In this document: one piece after another, positions 9,278 to 17,482 of the stretch | How the letters are laid out: every line of letters starts with the position of its first letter | How positions within the stretch are numbered: position 1 is the stretch's first letter | Source of the DNA: UTCFX2 sp963827155 | Lineage (GTDB): Bacteria > Chloroflexota > Anaerolineae > Anaerolineales > UBA4823 | Direction of reading: 5' to 3' | Length of the DNA stretch: 64,000 nucleotides | NCBI GenBank assembly: GCA_963827155.1 | Contig: CAWGZV010000003.1 | Coordinates: 496,001-560,000, forward strand | Position numbers and translations under genes: made by a program | The notes under the pieces: model-generated | What the model was told of the DNA's origin: nothing | Seen by the model: the letters and a program-made list of their open reading frames with translations, nothing else | Database searches by the model: none

Positions 9278-10225
9278 ATGTCAATTTTGATTGTTGAAGA
9301 TCATGATATTCTGCGTGAGGGACTTCAGATCCTCCTGGAGACCGAAGGATACCGCGTCACGACCGCGATGCACGGCAAAGATGCTCTCCAGCAAATGGAA
9401 AATCTGGTCCCAGATCTGATCCTTTCGGATATTTCCATGCCCGTCATGAATGGTTTTGAGTTCTACGAAGCCGTTCGGTCTCGCTCGGAATGGGTCGCAA
9501 TCCCATTCATTTTTCTAACAGCCCGCGGCGATCGTGACGATATATTCACCAGCAAGAAGCTGGGCGCCGAAGATTATCTGGTCAAACCGGTTGAGCGCCA
9601 GGAATTGATCACCACCATTCGATCCCGGCTTGAGCGCAATCAGCAGCTGATGTTCGCTCAGCTTCAGCAAGCCTATGAAGCAAGCTTGATCATGCTTGCG
9701 AATGCCATCGAGCTTCGCGATAAATATACCCGCGGGCACGTTGAGCGGGTTCGCGACCTTTCCGTCCAGATTGCCGAGCAGCTCGGGCTCAGCGACTCGC
9801 AGATCTACGTCCTCCGTTTCGGCGCGATTTTACACGACATCGGCAAGATCTATATCCGTGAAGGCGTTCTGCGAAAAGCCGGCCCTCTAGATCACGATGA
9901 ATGGGAAGAGATGAAGCGCCACGCCGAAATTGGAGCCGATCTGCTCGAAAAGATCCCTTACCTGACTTCCGCAATCCCGATCGTCCATTACCACCATGAG
10001 CGCTGGGATGGTAAGGGCTACCCGGAAGGATTGGTTGGCGACGCAATCCCTTTGGAAGCCAGGATCGTCGCCGTTGCGGACGCGTACGATGCGATGACCA
10101 CCGCTCGGGTTTACCACGCTGAAAGCACCAGCGATCAAGCTATCGAAGAGATCTTGCAGAACAGCGGCGCTCGCTATGATCCAAGAGTGGTCGCTGCATT
10201 TCATCATGTGATCTATCAAAAATGA
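9278..10225 (+). CDS. Response regulator with HD-GYP output domain (RpfG-like cyclic-di-GMP phosphodiesterase)
   Basis: A receiver domain (residues about 1-115; VEDHD acidic pocket, phospho-acceptor D51 in LSDISMP, K104) is followed by a short helical linker and an HD-GYP domain (about 135-315). The latter shows ELRDKYTRGH, HDIGK (186-190), HHERWDGKGYPEGL (239 onward) and VADAYDAMT, the full metal-binding and GYP signature. Such proteins hydrolyse cyclic di-GMP under phosphorylation control. ATG at 9278 is chosen since it begins exactly at the receiver domain; the frame extends 31 codons upstream without family similarity. No histidine kinase is adjacent, so this is an orphan regulator here. 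Confidence 0.9.
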   Translation: MSILIVEDHDILREGLQILLETEGYRVTTAMHGKDALQQMENLVPDLILSDISMPVMNGFEFYEAVRSRSEWVAIPFIFLTARGDRDDIFTSKKLGAEDYLVKPVERQELITTIRSRLERNQQLMFAQLQQAYEASLIMLANAIELRDKYTRGHVERVRDLSVQIAEQLGLSDSQIYVLRFGAILHDIGKIYIREGVLRKAGPLDHDEWEEMKRHAEIGADLLEKIPYLTSAIPIVHYHHERWDGKGYPEGLVGDAIPLEARIVAVADAYDAMTTARVYHAESTSDQAIEEILQNSGARYDPRVVAAFHHVIYQK

Positions 10226-10257
10226 GCCGCCTGGCGGTTTCGGTCCATACCGGGACC

Positions 10258-11223
10258 TTATTCCTGCCAGCTCGATCGCTCATTAAGAATCTTCATCTCC
10301 TCGCTGGTCAACCTCAAACCGGCCGCGCCAAGATTGTCGTTCAATTGATCCAGGTTGCGTGGGCCGATGATCGGGCTTGTGATCAGCGGATTAGTCAGCA
10401 GCCAGGCAAGCGCGATCTGAGAGATTGAATATCCTCCCCTTTCTAGCCCAATCTTCTCCAATTCCTCCAGCAGGCTCCAGTTCTGAGCCTTTGAATAACG
10501 TTCCGCCCGCGTCTGCCTTGCGCTCTTGGGATTCATCCCAGGCCGGTATTTCCCGGTCAGGAAGCCGCCTCCAAGTGGGCTGTAAGGGATTACTCCGAGC
10601 CCGTAATTCTCGCAAACCGCGGAGAGCTCTCGTTCGAATTCGGCTCGGTTGACCAGACTGTAGTGCGGCTGAAGGCAGCAGTAAGCCTGCAGCTCATGCA
10701 GCCTGGAAACCCAGATCGCTTCAGTCAGCCGCCAGGCCGGGTGATTCGATGCGCCGATATACCGCACTTTTCCCAAATGCACCAGATCGTCGAACGCCTG
10801 CAGCGTTTCTTCGATAGGCGTCTCGGCATCGAACCAATGCGATTGGTACAGGTCGATATAGTCGATTTTCAATCTGCGGAGCGACCCCTCGACGGACGAG
10901 AAGATGTGTTTTCGCGATAACCCTTCGGCGTTCGGACCGCTGCCCAATCGCCCGCGGACTTTAGTGGCGATCACCACCTGGTCGCGCGGGATCTTGGAAT
11001 CGATAAGCCAGCGCCCGATGATCGTTTCAGCAATCCCTCCCGGATTGCCCTCAGCCCAAACCGAATAGATATCCGCAGTATCGATAAAATTGATCCCGGC
11101 TGCGAAGCTGGCTTCTAACACTTCGAAGCTTGTTTTTTCGTCTGCGGTCCAGCCAAACTGCATGCTGCCCAAACACAGCTCAGATACCTTGATCCCGCTT
11201 TTTCCTAAATTTCGATATTCCAT
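10258..11223 (-). CDS. Aldo/keto reductase
   Basis: This is a full-length (321-residue) aldo/keto reductase of the voltage-gated-channel-beta/YdhF-like group. The catalytic tetrad is readable: Asp and Tyr in FIDTADIYSVW, Lys in VVIATKVRG, and His in LYQSHWFD. The NADPH-binding end is also present (SPIIGPRNLDQLNDNLGA). It reduces aldehydes or ketones with NADPH; the physiological substrate is not deducible. ATG at 11223 (MEYRNLGKSGIKV) gives the family-typical start; an upstream in-frame ATG would add 8 residues. It converges with the HD-GYP gene, leaving a 32-base gap. Confidence 0.88.
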   Translation of the reverse strand: MEYRNLGKSGIKVSELCLGSMQFGWTADEKTSFEVLEASFAAGINFIDTADIYSVWAEGNPGGIAETIIGRWLIDSKIPRDQVVIATKVRGRLGSGPNAEGLSRKHIFSSVEGSLRRLKIDYIDLYQSHWFDAETPIEETLQAFDDLVHLGKVRYIGASNHPAWRLTEAIWVSRLHELQAYCCLQPHYSLVNRAEFERELSAVCENYGLGVIPYSPLGGGFLTGKYRPGMNPKSARQTRAERYSKAQNWSLLEELEKIGLERGGYSISQIALAWLLTNPLITSPIIGPRNLDQLNDNLGAAGLRLTSEEMKILNERSSWQE

Positions 11224-11298
11224 TTCAGAACTGGCCTCCACATGCATAGAGCTAATTTCGGAAGTCTGTAGCTCGATCCAATTTCTACATCATGCCTT

Positions 11299-12339
11299 TT
11301 AAATCGGCGCAGGCTGGAATAATCGCGTCACCTCATCTTGTTCCTGGCGCGGAAAAAGAGTGGCCCCCGCTGAAAAGCCAGACAATACCCTCGGTTCCCC
11401 GCCTTCATCCTCAAAAAAGCCGATTTCTGTGCAGGCGATCCCCGCCCTGGTTAGCGAATCGATCACAGCTTGGCTGCGATCTGGCGCAGCCGCGATCAGG
11501 AGCGCCCCTGACGCGATCGCCCCGAGCGGGTCCAGACCTAATCCTTCGCAAATTCGCCTTGATAATGGATAAACCGGTATTTTTTTGGGCTCTATTCGGA
11601 TAGAAAGACCGCAAGCCGCAGCCATTTCCCACACCGCCGCGTAGATTCCACCTTCGGTGGGGTCGTGCATCGCGTGCACTCCCCCTGCTTCCAGAGCCGC
11701 CCTTGCATCCTGTAATACGCTGATCCCGGGTTCATAAAGGAATTGCTGGGCTGCTTCAAGTTCGGGTTGGCTCAAACCCACCTCCGGCTCGAGCAGCCGT
11801 CCGGCAAATTCCTTCCCAAGGATCGCCGTCGCTTCGATCGGAACGCCTTTTGTGATCAAAAGCCTGTCCCCAGGCAGAGCTCCCCTGGGAGAGACCAGCT
11901 TTTCGGGCGCCACTTCGCCGATCATTGTCCCGACCAATATTGGGCGGTCGATCCCGCGTGTGACCTCGGTATGGCCTCCGATCACTGTGAGATCGAACAA
12001 TGCGCAGGCGTTCTGGAGCTGTGCCGTAATTTCGACTGCCTGTTTTCTAGCGCCTGCAGAAGGAAGCAGAATTGTGACCATGAGCCAGCGGGGCAGCGCT
12101 CCGGTAGTGGCGATGTCATTGACATTCACCTGCACCAGATACCAGCCGATCTCCTCTGATGTAAACGTGATCGGATCGGATTTAATCACCAGCAGGCGCT
12201 CCCCAACCTGGATGACGGCGCAGTCCAGCCCAATCCCTGGACCCTGGACGATGTCTTCTGCCTGGGTAGGCAGCCGGTTTATGAGCTCCTCCAGCAGCGG
12301 CGCAGGCAGTTTTCCGAAAGGCAGGTCGTTTGGTGGCAT
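11299..12339 (-). CDS. AIR synthase-related protein (HypE/ThiL/PurM fold)
   Basis: This 346-residue protein has the PurM-superfamily pattern: an N-terminal ATP-binding half (GIGLDCAVIQVG, VNVNDIATTGALP, TVIGGHTEVT) and a C-terminal half (HDPTEGGIYAAVWEMA, GAIASGALLIA). The layout is closest to HypE-like and AIR-synthase-related proteins. No hydrogenase maturation genes are nearby, and HypE's C-terminal cysteine motif is absent, so a hydrogenase role is unlikely. It probably binds ATP and activates a small molecule, which I cannot name. It starts 5 bases after the stop of the adenosine-specific-kinase gene, so the two form an operon. Confidence 0.75.
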   Translation of the reverse strand: MPPNDLPFGKLPAPLLEELINRLPTQAEDIVQGPGIGLDCAVIQVGERLLVIKSDPITFTSEEIGWYLVQVNVNDIATTGALPRWLMVTILLPSAGARKQAVEITAQLQNACALFDLTVIGGHTEVTRGIDRPILVGTMIGEVAPEKLVSPRGALPGDRLLITKGVPIEATAILGKEFAGRLLEPEVGLSQPELEAAQQFLYEPGISVLQDARAALEAGGVHAMHDPTEGGIYAAVWEMAAACGLSIRIEPKKIPVYPLSRRICEGLGLDPLGAIASGALLIAAAPDRSQAVIDSLTRAGIACTEIGFFEDEGGEPRVLSGFSAGATLFPRQEQDEVTRLFQPAPI

Positions 12340-12343
12340 TCGA

Positions 12344-12829
12344 TCAGGCTTTATATCCGATCATTCGCAGAAAACCCTTGCGCCAGACGATATCCTCATC
12401 CGCCTCGATTCCTTGTGGCGGAAAGCCGTCAATCACACCCAAGATCCCGCGTCCTTGCTCCGATTCCGCTACGATGACTTCGGTGGGGTTCGCGGTCGCG
12501 CAGAATATCCGGCATACTTCTGGCAGCATCTTCAGATTGTTCAGGATGTTGATGGGGAAAAAACCTTCGCCCAAGAACAAGATGAAGCTGTGGCCTGCAC
12601 CGATCGCCAGGGCGTTTTGCTCTGCCAGGTTTATCAGCGCCGGGTCTGTCCCTGTGCTGCGGATCAGGCATTTTCCCGAAGCTTCACAAAATGCCAGCCC
12701 AAATTTGATCCCCGGGACTGTGCTGACCATCATCTCGTGCATGTCCTCGACAGTCTTGATGAAATGGGACTGCCCGAGGATGAAATTCATCTCAAGTGGT
12801 TTCTCTATCGTCACTGTGGTCAGATTCAT
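12344..12829 (-). CDS. Adenosine-specific kinase family protein (PF04008 type)
   Basis: The 161-residue product closely follows the small adenosine-specific kinase family known from thermophiles. Diagnostic stretches are NFILGQSHFIKTVEDMHE, VPGIKFGLAFCEASG, IGAGHSFILFLGEGFFPIN, RIFCATANPTEVIVAE and GRGILGVIDG. The whole family length is present. Structural work on a homologue showed adenosine and phosphate binding, but the true physiological role remains unsettled. An excellent ribosome site (AGGAGGAAAG) precedes the ATG. It is the first gene of a two-gene operon with the AIR-synthase-like gene and lies just downstream of a terminator for the M23 peptidase gene. Confidence 0.88.
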   Translation of the reverse strand: MNLTTVTIEKPLEMNFILGQSHFIKTVEDMHEMMVSTVPGIKFGLAFCEASGKCLIRSTGTDPALINLAEQNALAIGAGHSFILFLGEGFFPINILNNLKMLPEVCRIFCATANPTEVIVAESEQGRGILGVIDGFPPQGIEADEDIVWRKGFLRMIGYKA

Positions 12830-12873
12830 ACTTTCCTCCTGGACTTGGTTTGCTTCATAGGGGATTTTACTAT

Positions 12874-12913
12874 AATAAAAAACGGGCGCTTATCGGAGAA
12901 TAATGCGCCCGTT
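12874..12913 (-). terminator. Rho-independent terminator after the M23 peptidase gene
   Basis: A perfect 9-bp inverted repeat (GCGCCCGTT at 12905-12913 with AACGGGCGC at 12881-12889, + strand) is followed on the minus strand by six T's and TATTATAG. It sits 23 bases after the stop of the LysM-M23 gene and separates it from the adenosine-specific-kinase operon. Confidence 0.85.
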
Positions 12914-12935
12914 GCAAAAATCGGGTCATTGGTTA

Positions 12936-14186
12936 CTAGCTGGTGTAGTCGAGAGGGTTTACCTTGGCGCCGTTGATCGAAAGCTCGAAGTGCAGATGCG
13001 CTCCACTCGAGTTGCCGGTGCTGCCGAGGGCGCCGATATAGCCGCCCTGGTATACGCTCTGACCGCAGCCCACACCGATTGAGCTCAAGTGGGCGTACGC
13101 TGATTGCCAGCCGTTCCCATGGTCGACCACGATCAGGTTGCCGTACCCGTAATCCGACCAGCCGGCATAAACTACTACCCCGCTGTCGGTCGCAAAAATC
13201 GAGTTGCCTGTCTGCCCGGTGATGTCGATGGCAGGATGAACCCCAGGATCATACGCGTACCCAGACACACCGTGTTCGGTTGTCGGCCAAACAAAAGTGC
13301 CTGTTCCGACCGCGCCTTCATAGATGCTCCCGCACGCGCCCTCCCCGTAATATCGGGCGGCGGCAGCATTCTGGCGCGTGATCGCCGGCGGTCCCCAGTC
13401 TTTGATCGCTCGCTTACCGCCCGGAACGATTAACCAGGATCCCGGTTCGATGCTTGCGCTTGGATCCGTGCTGGCCAGGTCAATAAAGTTGCCAGGGTAA
13501 TCGACAATGTCCTTTTGGTCCACTCCAAAGAAATCCGCCACTCCCGAAATGATATCGCCTTCTTTCCACTGATAATACGTTCCGTTCGTCGGCAGGATAT
13601 TCAATACCTGATTCGGTTTCAGAAAATGTGGGTTGTCGTTCAACACCTCATAATTCCCCCACAGCACCGTTTCGGGTTTCAGGTTGAAATTCAGTGCGAT
13701 GCTGAACAGGGTATCCCCCGCTTGAACGGTATAAGTGATCACGTCTACCCGCGGCCGCGATGGGATGATCGTTTTTGGGTTGGTGGCGCGGATAATCCCC
13801 TCGCTGACATAGACAGGCGTTGCCAGCGGGCTAAGTGCAAAGGGCAGCGGCTCAGGAGCTGCTGATTTTTCCTGGTCTCCGCTTCCTTCTGCACTCCGGG
13901 TATTCTCTGGGGCGGCTGCTTCCACATCGCTTCCTCCCCAAAATCTCTGCCAGAGCACAAAGCCGAGCAGGATCACAACCCCAATCATCAGCATATTCAA
14001 TCCGACCTGCTGGAGGATGAAACCTGTTTTTTGGCTGGTTTTTGCAGGCGAGCTTTTGCCGGCGGATTTTCCGCTCTCGGGGGCTTGCATCCTTTCAGCC
14101 GCTTGGTCGTTCTGCGGCGGGATGATGTTTTCTACCGAAGGTTCGTTTTGGTTGGGTGAATCGTTCTGCGTCAGGTTGTCTTCCAT
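12936..14186 (-). CDS. Membrane-anchored LysM and M23 family cell-wall peptidase
   Basis: The 416-residue protein has an acidic, Gln/Asn-rich cytoplasmic N-terminus, one transmembrane helix (about residues 58-78), a linker, and a LysM domain (VITYTVQAGDTLFSIALNFN, about 150-200). A second degenerate LysM-like stretch (YYQWKEGDIISGVADFFG) follows. The C-terminal M23 domain has its zinc ligands in HPAID and HLHFEL, plus YAHLS and GSTGNSSGAH. M23 enzymes cut peptidoglycan cross-links, or act as scaffolds if inactive; here the metal ligands look intact. ATG at 14186 follows AAGAGGAAT directly; an upstream ATG would add 7 residues. A terminator follows at 12874-12913. Confidence 0.9.
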   Translation of the reverse strand: MEDNLTQNDSPNQNEPSVENIIPPQNDQAAERMQAPESGKSAGKSSPAKTSQKTGFILQQVGLNMLMIGVVILLGFVLWQRFWGGSDVEAAAPENTRSAEGSGDQEKSAAPEPLPFALSPLATPVYVSEGIIRATNPKTIIPSRPRVDVITYTVQAGDTLFSIALNFNLKPETVLWGNYEVLNDNPHFLKPNQVLNILPTNGTYYQWKEGDIISGVADFFGVDQKDIVDYPGNFIDLASTDPSASIEPGSWLIVPGGKRAIKDWGPPAITRQNAAAARYYGEGACGSIYEGAVGTGTFVWPTTEHGVSGYAYDPGVHPAIDITGQTGNSIFATDSGVVVYAGWSDYGYGNLIVVDHGNGWQSAYAHLSSIGVGCGQSVYQGGYIGALGSTGNSSGAHLHFELSINGAKVNPLDYTS

Positions 14187-14543
14187 ATTCCTCTTCGTCA
14201 ATGTCATAAAATCCAGGAAATTTCTATTTCTCCAGACATGCGCGCTGCGACTTCCGTAGTTATGGAGCTTTATTATACCCTTCTGAGGACTTCGAGAAAG
14301 CTCTCCGACCTTAGAAAGAATTAATCAGCGCGTTCTCTGGGTTTCGCTTCTCAGCCTGTTCGAAACGCATGCTACAATTGAAGCGCTTCGGCTGGTGAAC
14401 TTGGGCTGAGCATGATCAAACGCATGAAAGGGATTTTGCTGCGAAAAGTGGGTGTTCGGCGATCTGTGGGTCTCAGGCAAAACGCTGGCATCTTGCGATC
14501 CATAGCGAACAAACGATCAGTGAGTGTCAAGCCATCAATGGCC
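14187..14543. other. Intergenic region before the minisatellite
   Basis: The first part holds the promoter zone of the M23 gene, with TATAAT on the minus strand (reverse of ATTATA at about 14272). The second part contains degenerate forerunners of the downstream repeat (aaacgatcagtgagtgtcaa, gccatcaatggcc). I see no supported gene: an open frame from 14412 is mostly translated repeat. Confidence 0.4.
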
Positions 14544-14748
14544 AGCAAGCGATCACTGGGTAGCAAGCGATCACTGGGTAGCAAGCGATCACTGGGTAGC
14601 AAGCGATCACTGGGTAGCAAGCGATCAAATGGTTAGCAAGCGATCAAATGGGTAGCAAGCGATCAAATGGTTAGCAAGCGATCAAATGGTTAGCAAGCGA
14701 TCAAATGGTTAGCAAGCGATCAAATGGTTAGCAAACGATCAATGGGTA
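14544..14748. repeat. Minisatellite: four 18-bp plus about seven 19-bp tandem units
   Basis: Four exact copies of AGCAAGCGATCACTGGGT (14544-14615) are followed by units of AGCAAGCGATCAAATGGTT (14616-14729, one copy with GGGT) and a final diverged copy ending near 14748. The switch from 18 to 19 bp changes the reading register. Each 19-bp unit carries an ATG (AAATGGTTAGC), and the array runs into the predicted start of the WD40 lipoprotein at 14724. Confidence 0.9.
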
Positions 14749-15977
14749 TTAGGCATAACGCGGGTAGCAGTCGATCATTCATATTCAAGCGGTTGGCCGT
14801 CGTTGCGATCGGTGCGGGTCTGCTGTCTTGCAGGCTGGCGATCCTTGGCATTGAACAGCCGGTTCCAAAGCTGCCGACCCCCACTCCTACCGCTGTGCTT
14901 ACCCGGACCTTCACGCCAACTGCTACCAACACACCCACGGTTACCCCTGTCCCAAGCCCCACGCCCACCGCCACCTCGACCCCCACACCGATTTTGTTTG
15001 TCGGCGAACACACCCCGCTTCCTCTCGAATTGGAGGCGATCACTGCCGAGAATGCCGGTCAGGTTTCAGCCCTGGCAGAATGGCGCGAATCCTCTGTCTC
15101 CGACCTCGACTGGACCCCAGATGGGCAGCTTCTCGCAGTTGCCAATGAATTTCAAATCAACCTTTACCAACCCGAGACCCGCCAGCTGATCCGCAGCCTG
15201 TATCCTTCAAAGGAAGGCGTGGTTGACATTGCTTTCAGCCCGGGAGGGTCCTGGCTGGTTGTTGGAACCCGTCAGGGTGGGGAGGAAGCCGGATACGCCT
15301 CCAGCCTTGAGCTCTGGTCTGGTCCGAATTGGAAGCCGCTCGGACCGCTTTATGGGGCGCCCACAGGCTTGAACGATATGGCCTTCACTCCCGACGGAGA
15401 TTACTTTGCGGTCGTCTATGCCAGCCCGGGATACCGCGCCAGCCATGTCGATTTCTGGGATGCCAGGACCTGGTCGCTCAATACCTCGTTGGATACCGGC
15501 ACCATATTGAATGTTGCGATTTCCGCGGACGGCGGTTATCTCGCCACTTCACCCGATCAATATGACATCCAGATTTGGGACCTCAAGCAGCATGAGATCC
15601 TTTACCGTATGCCCACCTCTTTCACGGGCGCGGTGAATACCCTGAAATTTTCTCCAGACAGCGGAATCCTCGCCACGGGTCATTATGATGGAATGGTGAG
15701 GCTTTGGGACATTCTAAAAGGTGAGCTTCTTTTGGAGTTCGATACCGGCGCGGTCGTTGAGAGCCTGACCTTCTCCCCAGACGGTCTGATCATAGCCACC
15801 GGCGGCAGTTTTGAAAACAGCCGGGTTCAGCTCTGGGCAGCCGGCACCGGGGCGAACCTGCGCACATTGGATAATCAATCCGGCGGGATATCTTCGCTCA
15901 TCTTCTCCCCAGACAGCAAATATCTCGTCTCGGCTTCTCACGATGGACTGCTCCGCCTGTGGGGTGTTCGGCCTTAA
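14724..15977 (+). CDS. WD40-repeat lipoprotein
   Basis: The N-terminus has a basic stretch, a hydrophobic core and a lipobox (GAGLLSC, Cys about residue 36), then a Thr/Pro linker (TPTPTAVLTRTFTPTATNTP), the usual stalk of such lipoproteins. Residues about 105-417 hold around seven WD40-like blades, visible as repeated LxFSPDxxxLATGxxDGxVRLWD patterns (for example LKFSPDSGILATGHYDGMV). It is probably a lipid-anchored beta-propeller facing outward; the partner is unknown. The first ATG lies inside the minisatellite, and a second at 14742 is also possible, so the N-terminal boundary is uncertain. A second WD40 gene follows after 3 bases. Confidence 0.82.
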   Translation: MVSKRSMGIRHNAGSSRSFIFKRLAVVAIGAGLLSCRLAILGIEQPVPKLPTPTPTAVLTRTFTPTATNTPTVTPVPSPTPTATSTPTPILFVGEHTPLPLELEAITAENAGQVSALAEWRESSVSDLDWTPDGQLLAVANEFQINLYQPETRQLIRSLYPSKEGVVDIAFSPGGSWLVVGTRQGGEEAGYASSLELWSGPNWKPLGPLYGAPTGLNDMAFTPDGDYFAVVYASPGYRASHVDFWDARTWSLNTSLDTGTILNVAISADGGYLATSPDQYDIQIWDLKQHEILYRMPTSFTGAVNTLKFSPDSGILATGHYDGMVRLWDILKGELLLEFDTGAVVESLTFSPDGLIIATGGSFENSRVQLWAAGTGANLRTLDNQSGGISSLIFSPDSKYLVSASHDGLLRLWGVRP

Positions 15978-15980
15978 GCA

Positions 15981-17039
15981 ATGCCGCCTCTGGCCTTAAA
16001 GCGGGTTCCGTTCTTGTTCGTCATCCTGGCCCTTGGCTGGATGGCAATCCCCCTGCAGAATCGTGCCGCAGGACCTCTTCGTCAAACTAAAAAAAATACC
16101 CTGGTCTTAATCAGGACCTTGGAGCTGGGACCTTGGGATATCGTAACGGCGGTTTCCTGGTCGCCGTCCGGGGAAATCGTGGCTGTCGCTGCCGGGGATC
16201 AGCTGATTGTGTATCCGATAGAAAGCTGGAAGCCCCTCGTCGCGCTGAAGCTTGGCGCGCTCACCCGCGGGTTGGCATTCAGTCCGGATGGTCGTCTGCT
16301 GGCTGCCGGAAGTCAGGATGGTTATTTGCGTATTTGGTCGCTCGATCGGCTCCAGCAAGATGGCGCCTCGGCGTCTTTCATCGAGCTCGCCGCGCACCGC
16401 AAGGGAGTCAACACCGTCAGCTTCAGCCCAGATGGCAGCTTGCTTGCCAGCGGCGGGAATGACGCCATCGCTCGCGTTTGGAATCCAGAAAATGGGGAGC
16501 TGATCGAAACGGCAGTAGGTGGGACATTCGCCATCCCTTCCCTCGATTTCTCTCCCGATGGAGCGGTGATCGGGGTCGTAAACGGCGGCCTGGTCCGCCT
16601 GCGCCAGGTCGGATCGGAGCGTATCACCGGCACCTTCCAGGCCGCCTCGCCCCTGTTCAATCTGGATTACAGCCCGGATGGAAGCTTGCTGGCGGTCACC
16701 GGTGTGGACGGCATGCTCAGGCTCTGGAAGGTCGAAGAAGCCTATCGTACAGGGCATTTAGATTTTCCTGAACCGCTCCTCCTTCCCGCGAATTCAAAGC
16801 TCACCGGTACGTTTCGAGATCTGGTATGGCAGGTTTCGTTCAGCGCCGATGGTCGTTGGCTGGCTGCAGCCGGCGGAGATGGAAAAATCCGCTTGTGGGA
16901 TCCTGAAAGTGGAGATGAGATCGCTGCCGTCATCGCCCATCCCAGGGGCGCTTCAGGGCTGGCTTTCAGTCCAGATGGCAGCATGCTTGCGAGTGGTGGA
17001 TTGGACGGTAGTGTGAAGATCTGGGAAATAGAACCGTAA
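15981..17039 (+). CDS. Secreted WD40-repeat protein
   Basis: A signal peptide (residues about 1-30, VPFLFVILALGWMAIPLQNRA) precedes a WD40 propeller covering nearly the whole 352-residue protein. Blade motifs such as LAFSPDGRLLAAGSQDGYL, VSFSPDGSLLASGGNDAIA and LAFSPDGSMLASGGLDGSV recur about seven times. It has no enzymatic domain and no clear lipobox. The gene starts 3 bases after the stop of the WD40 lipoprotein gene and is similar in architecture, so the pair probably arose by duplication and is co-transcribed. The two products may assemble at the cell surface. The exact role is unknown. Confidence 0.85.
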   Translation: MPPLALKRVPFLFVILALGWMAIPLQNRAAGPLRQTKKNTLVLIRTLELGPWDIVTAVSWSPSGEIVAVAAGDQLIVYPIESWKPLVALKLGALTRGLAFSPDGRLLAAGSQDGYLRIWSLDRLQQDGASASFIELAAHRKGVNTVSFSPDGSLLASGGNDAIARVWNPENGELIETAVGGTFAIPSLDFSPDGAVIGVVNGGLVRLRQVGSERITGTFQAASPLFNLDYSPDGSLLAVTGVDGMLRLWKVEEAYRTGHLDFPEPLLLPANSKLTGTFRDLVWQVSFSADGRWLAAAGGDGKIRLWDPESGDEIAAVIAHPRGASGLAFSPDGSMLASGGLDGSVKIWEIEP

Positions 17040-17073
17040 TCGTGGAAATTCGGGGAATTAATTGATCAGAGGA

Positions 17074-17298
17074 TTAAGGCGCAGGTTGGGCGACCGCCGT
17101 CAGCTGCAGGTGGAACTGTTGGGCTCCGTAAGTGGCTGTAGCCTGTGGTCCGGTCACGGTGGACTCAAGCGCGGATGAAACCGAGTTGTTGTTGCCGGCA
17201 CTGCCGCCATCGCCGCTGTTGATACAAGCGATTGAAGCGAATAACAGGATCATGAAGACCAAAATCACCCGCAGATAAAGCTTATTCATCTCACTCAT
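17074..17298 (-). CDS. Small lipoprotein, function unknown
   Basis: The product is 74 residues: a signal sequence (LYLRVILVFMILLFASIAC) ending in a lipobox with Cys at about residue 25, then a Gly/Ser/Asn-rich spacer (INSGDGGSAGNNNS) and a short tail containing ATATYGAQQF and LTAVAQPAP. The tail resembles the start of the longer Thr/Gln/Ala-rich domains of related lipoproteins, so this may be a remnant or a genuinely short protein. ATG at 17298 (MSEMNK) is preferred over the upstream in-frame start, because the hydrophobic core should be close to the N-terminus. It converges with the WD40 gene pair. Confidence 0.55.
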   Translation of the reverse strand: MSEMNKLYLRVILVFMILLFASIACINSGDGGSAGNNNSVSSALESTVTGPQATATYGAQQFHLQLTAVAQPAP

Positions 17299-17482
17299 CT
17301 TGTCCCTGGTGTTTTTCGAATAATGGTTCTTCCAGCCGTTTTCGACTGCATCATGATTTGCAAGGGATGCTCGAGAATTCCTAGGCACACACCCTTCTAG
17401 ATGCAAGGTTCTTGCCAAAAAATGAAAGAAATGCCAAATTCTCTTCGGTTATAATCCCTAAGATTTCCCTGAAGAGTTAACC

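Noticed and set aside
14412..14636. Open frame encoding a repeated KRSLGS protein
   Set aside because: It is the translated minisatellite, with no ribosome site, and both the 18-bp array and the frame end together.
14544..14748. Possible CRISPR array
   Set aside because: Units are directly adjacent with no unique spacers; it is a tandem repeat, as is 34299-34424.
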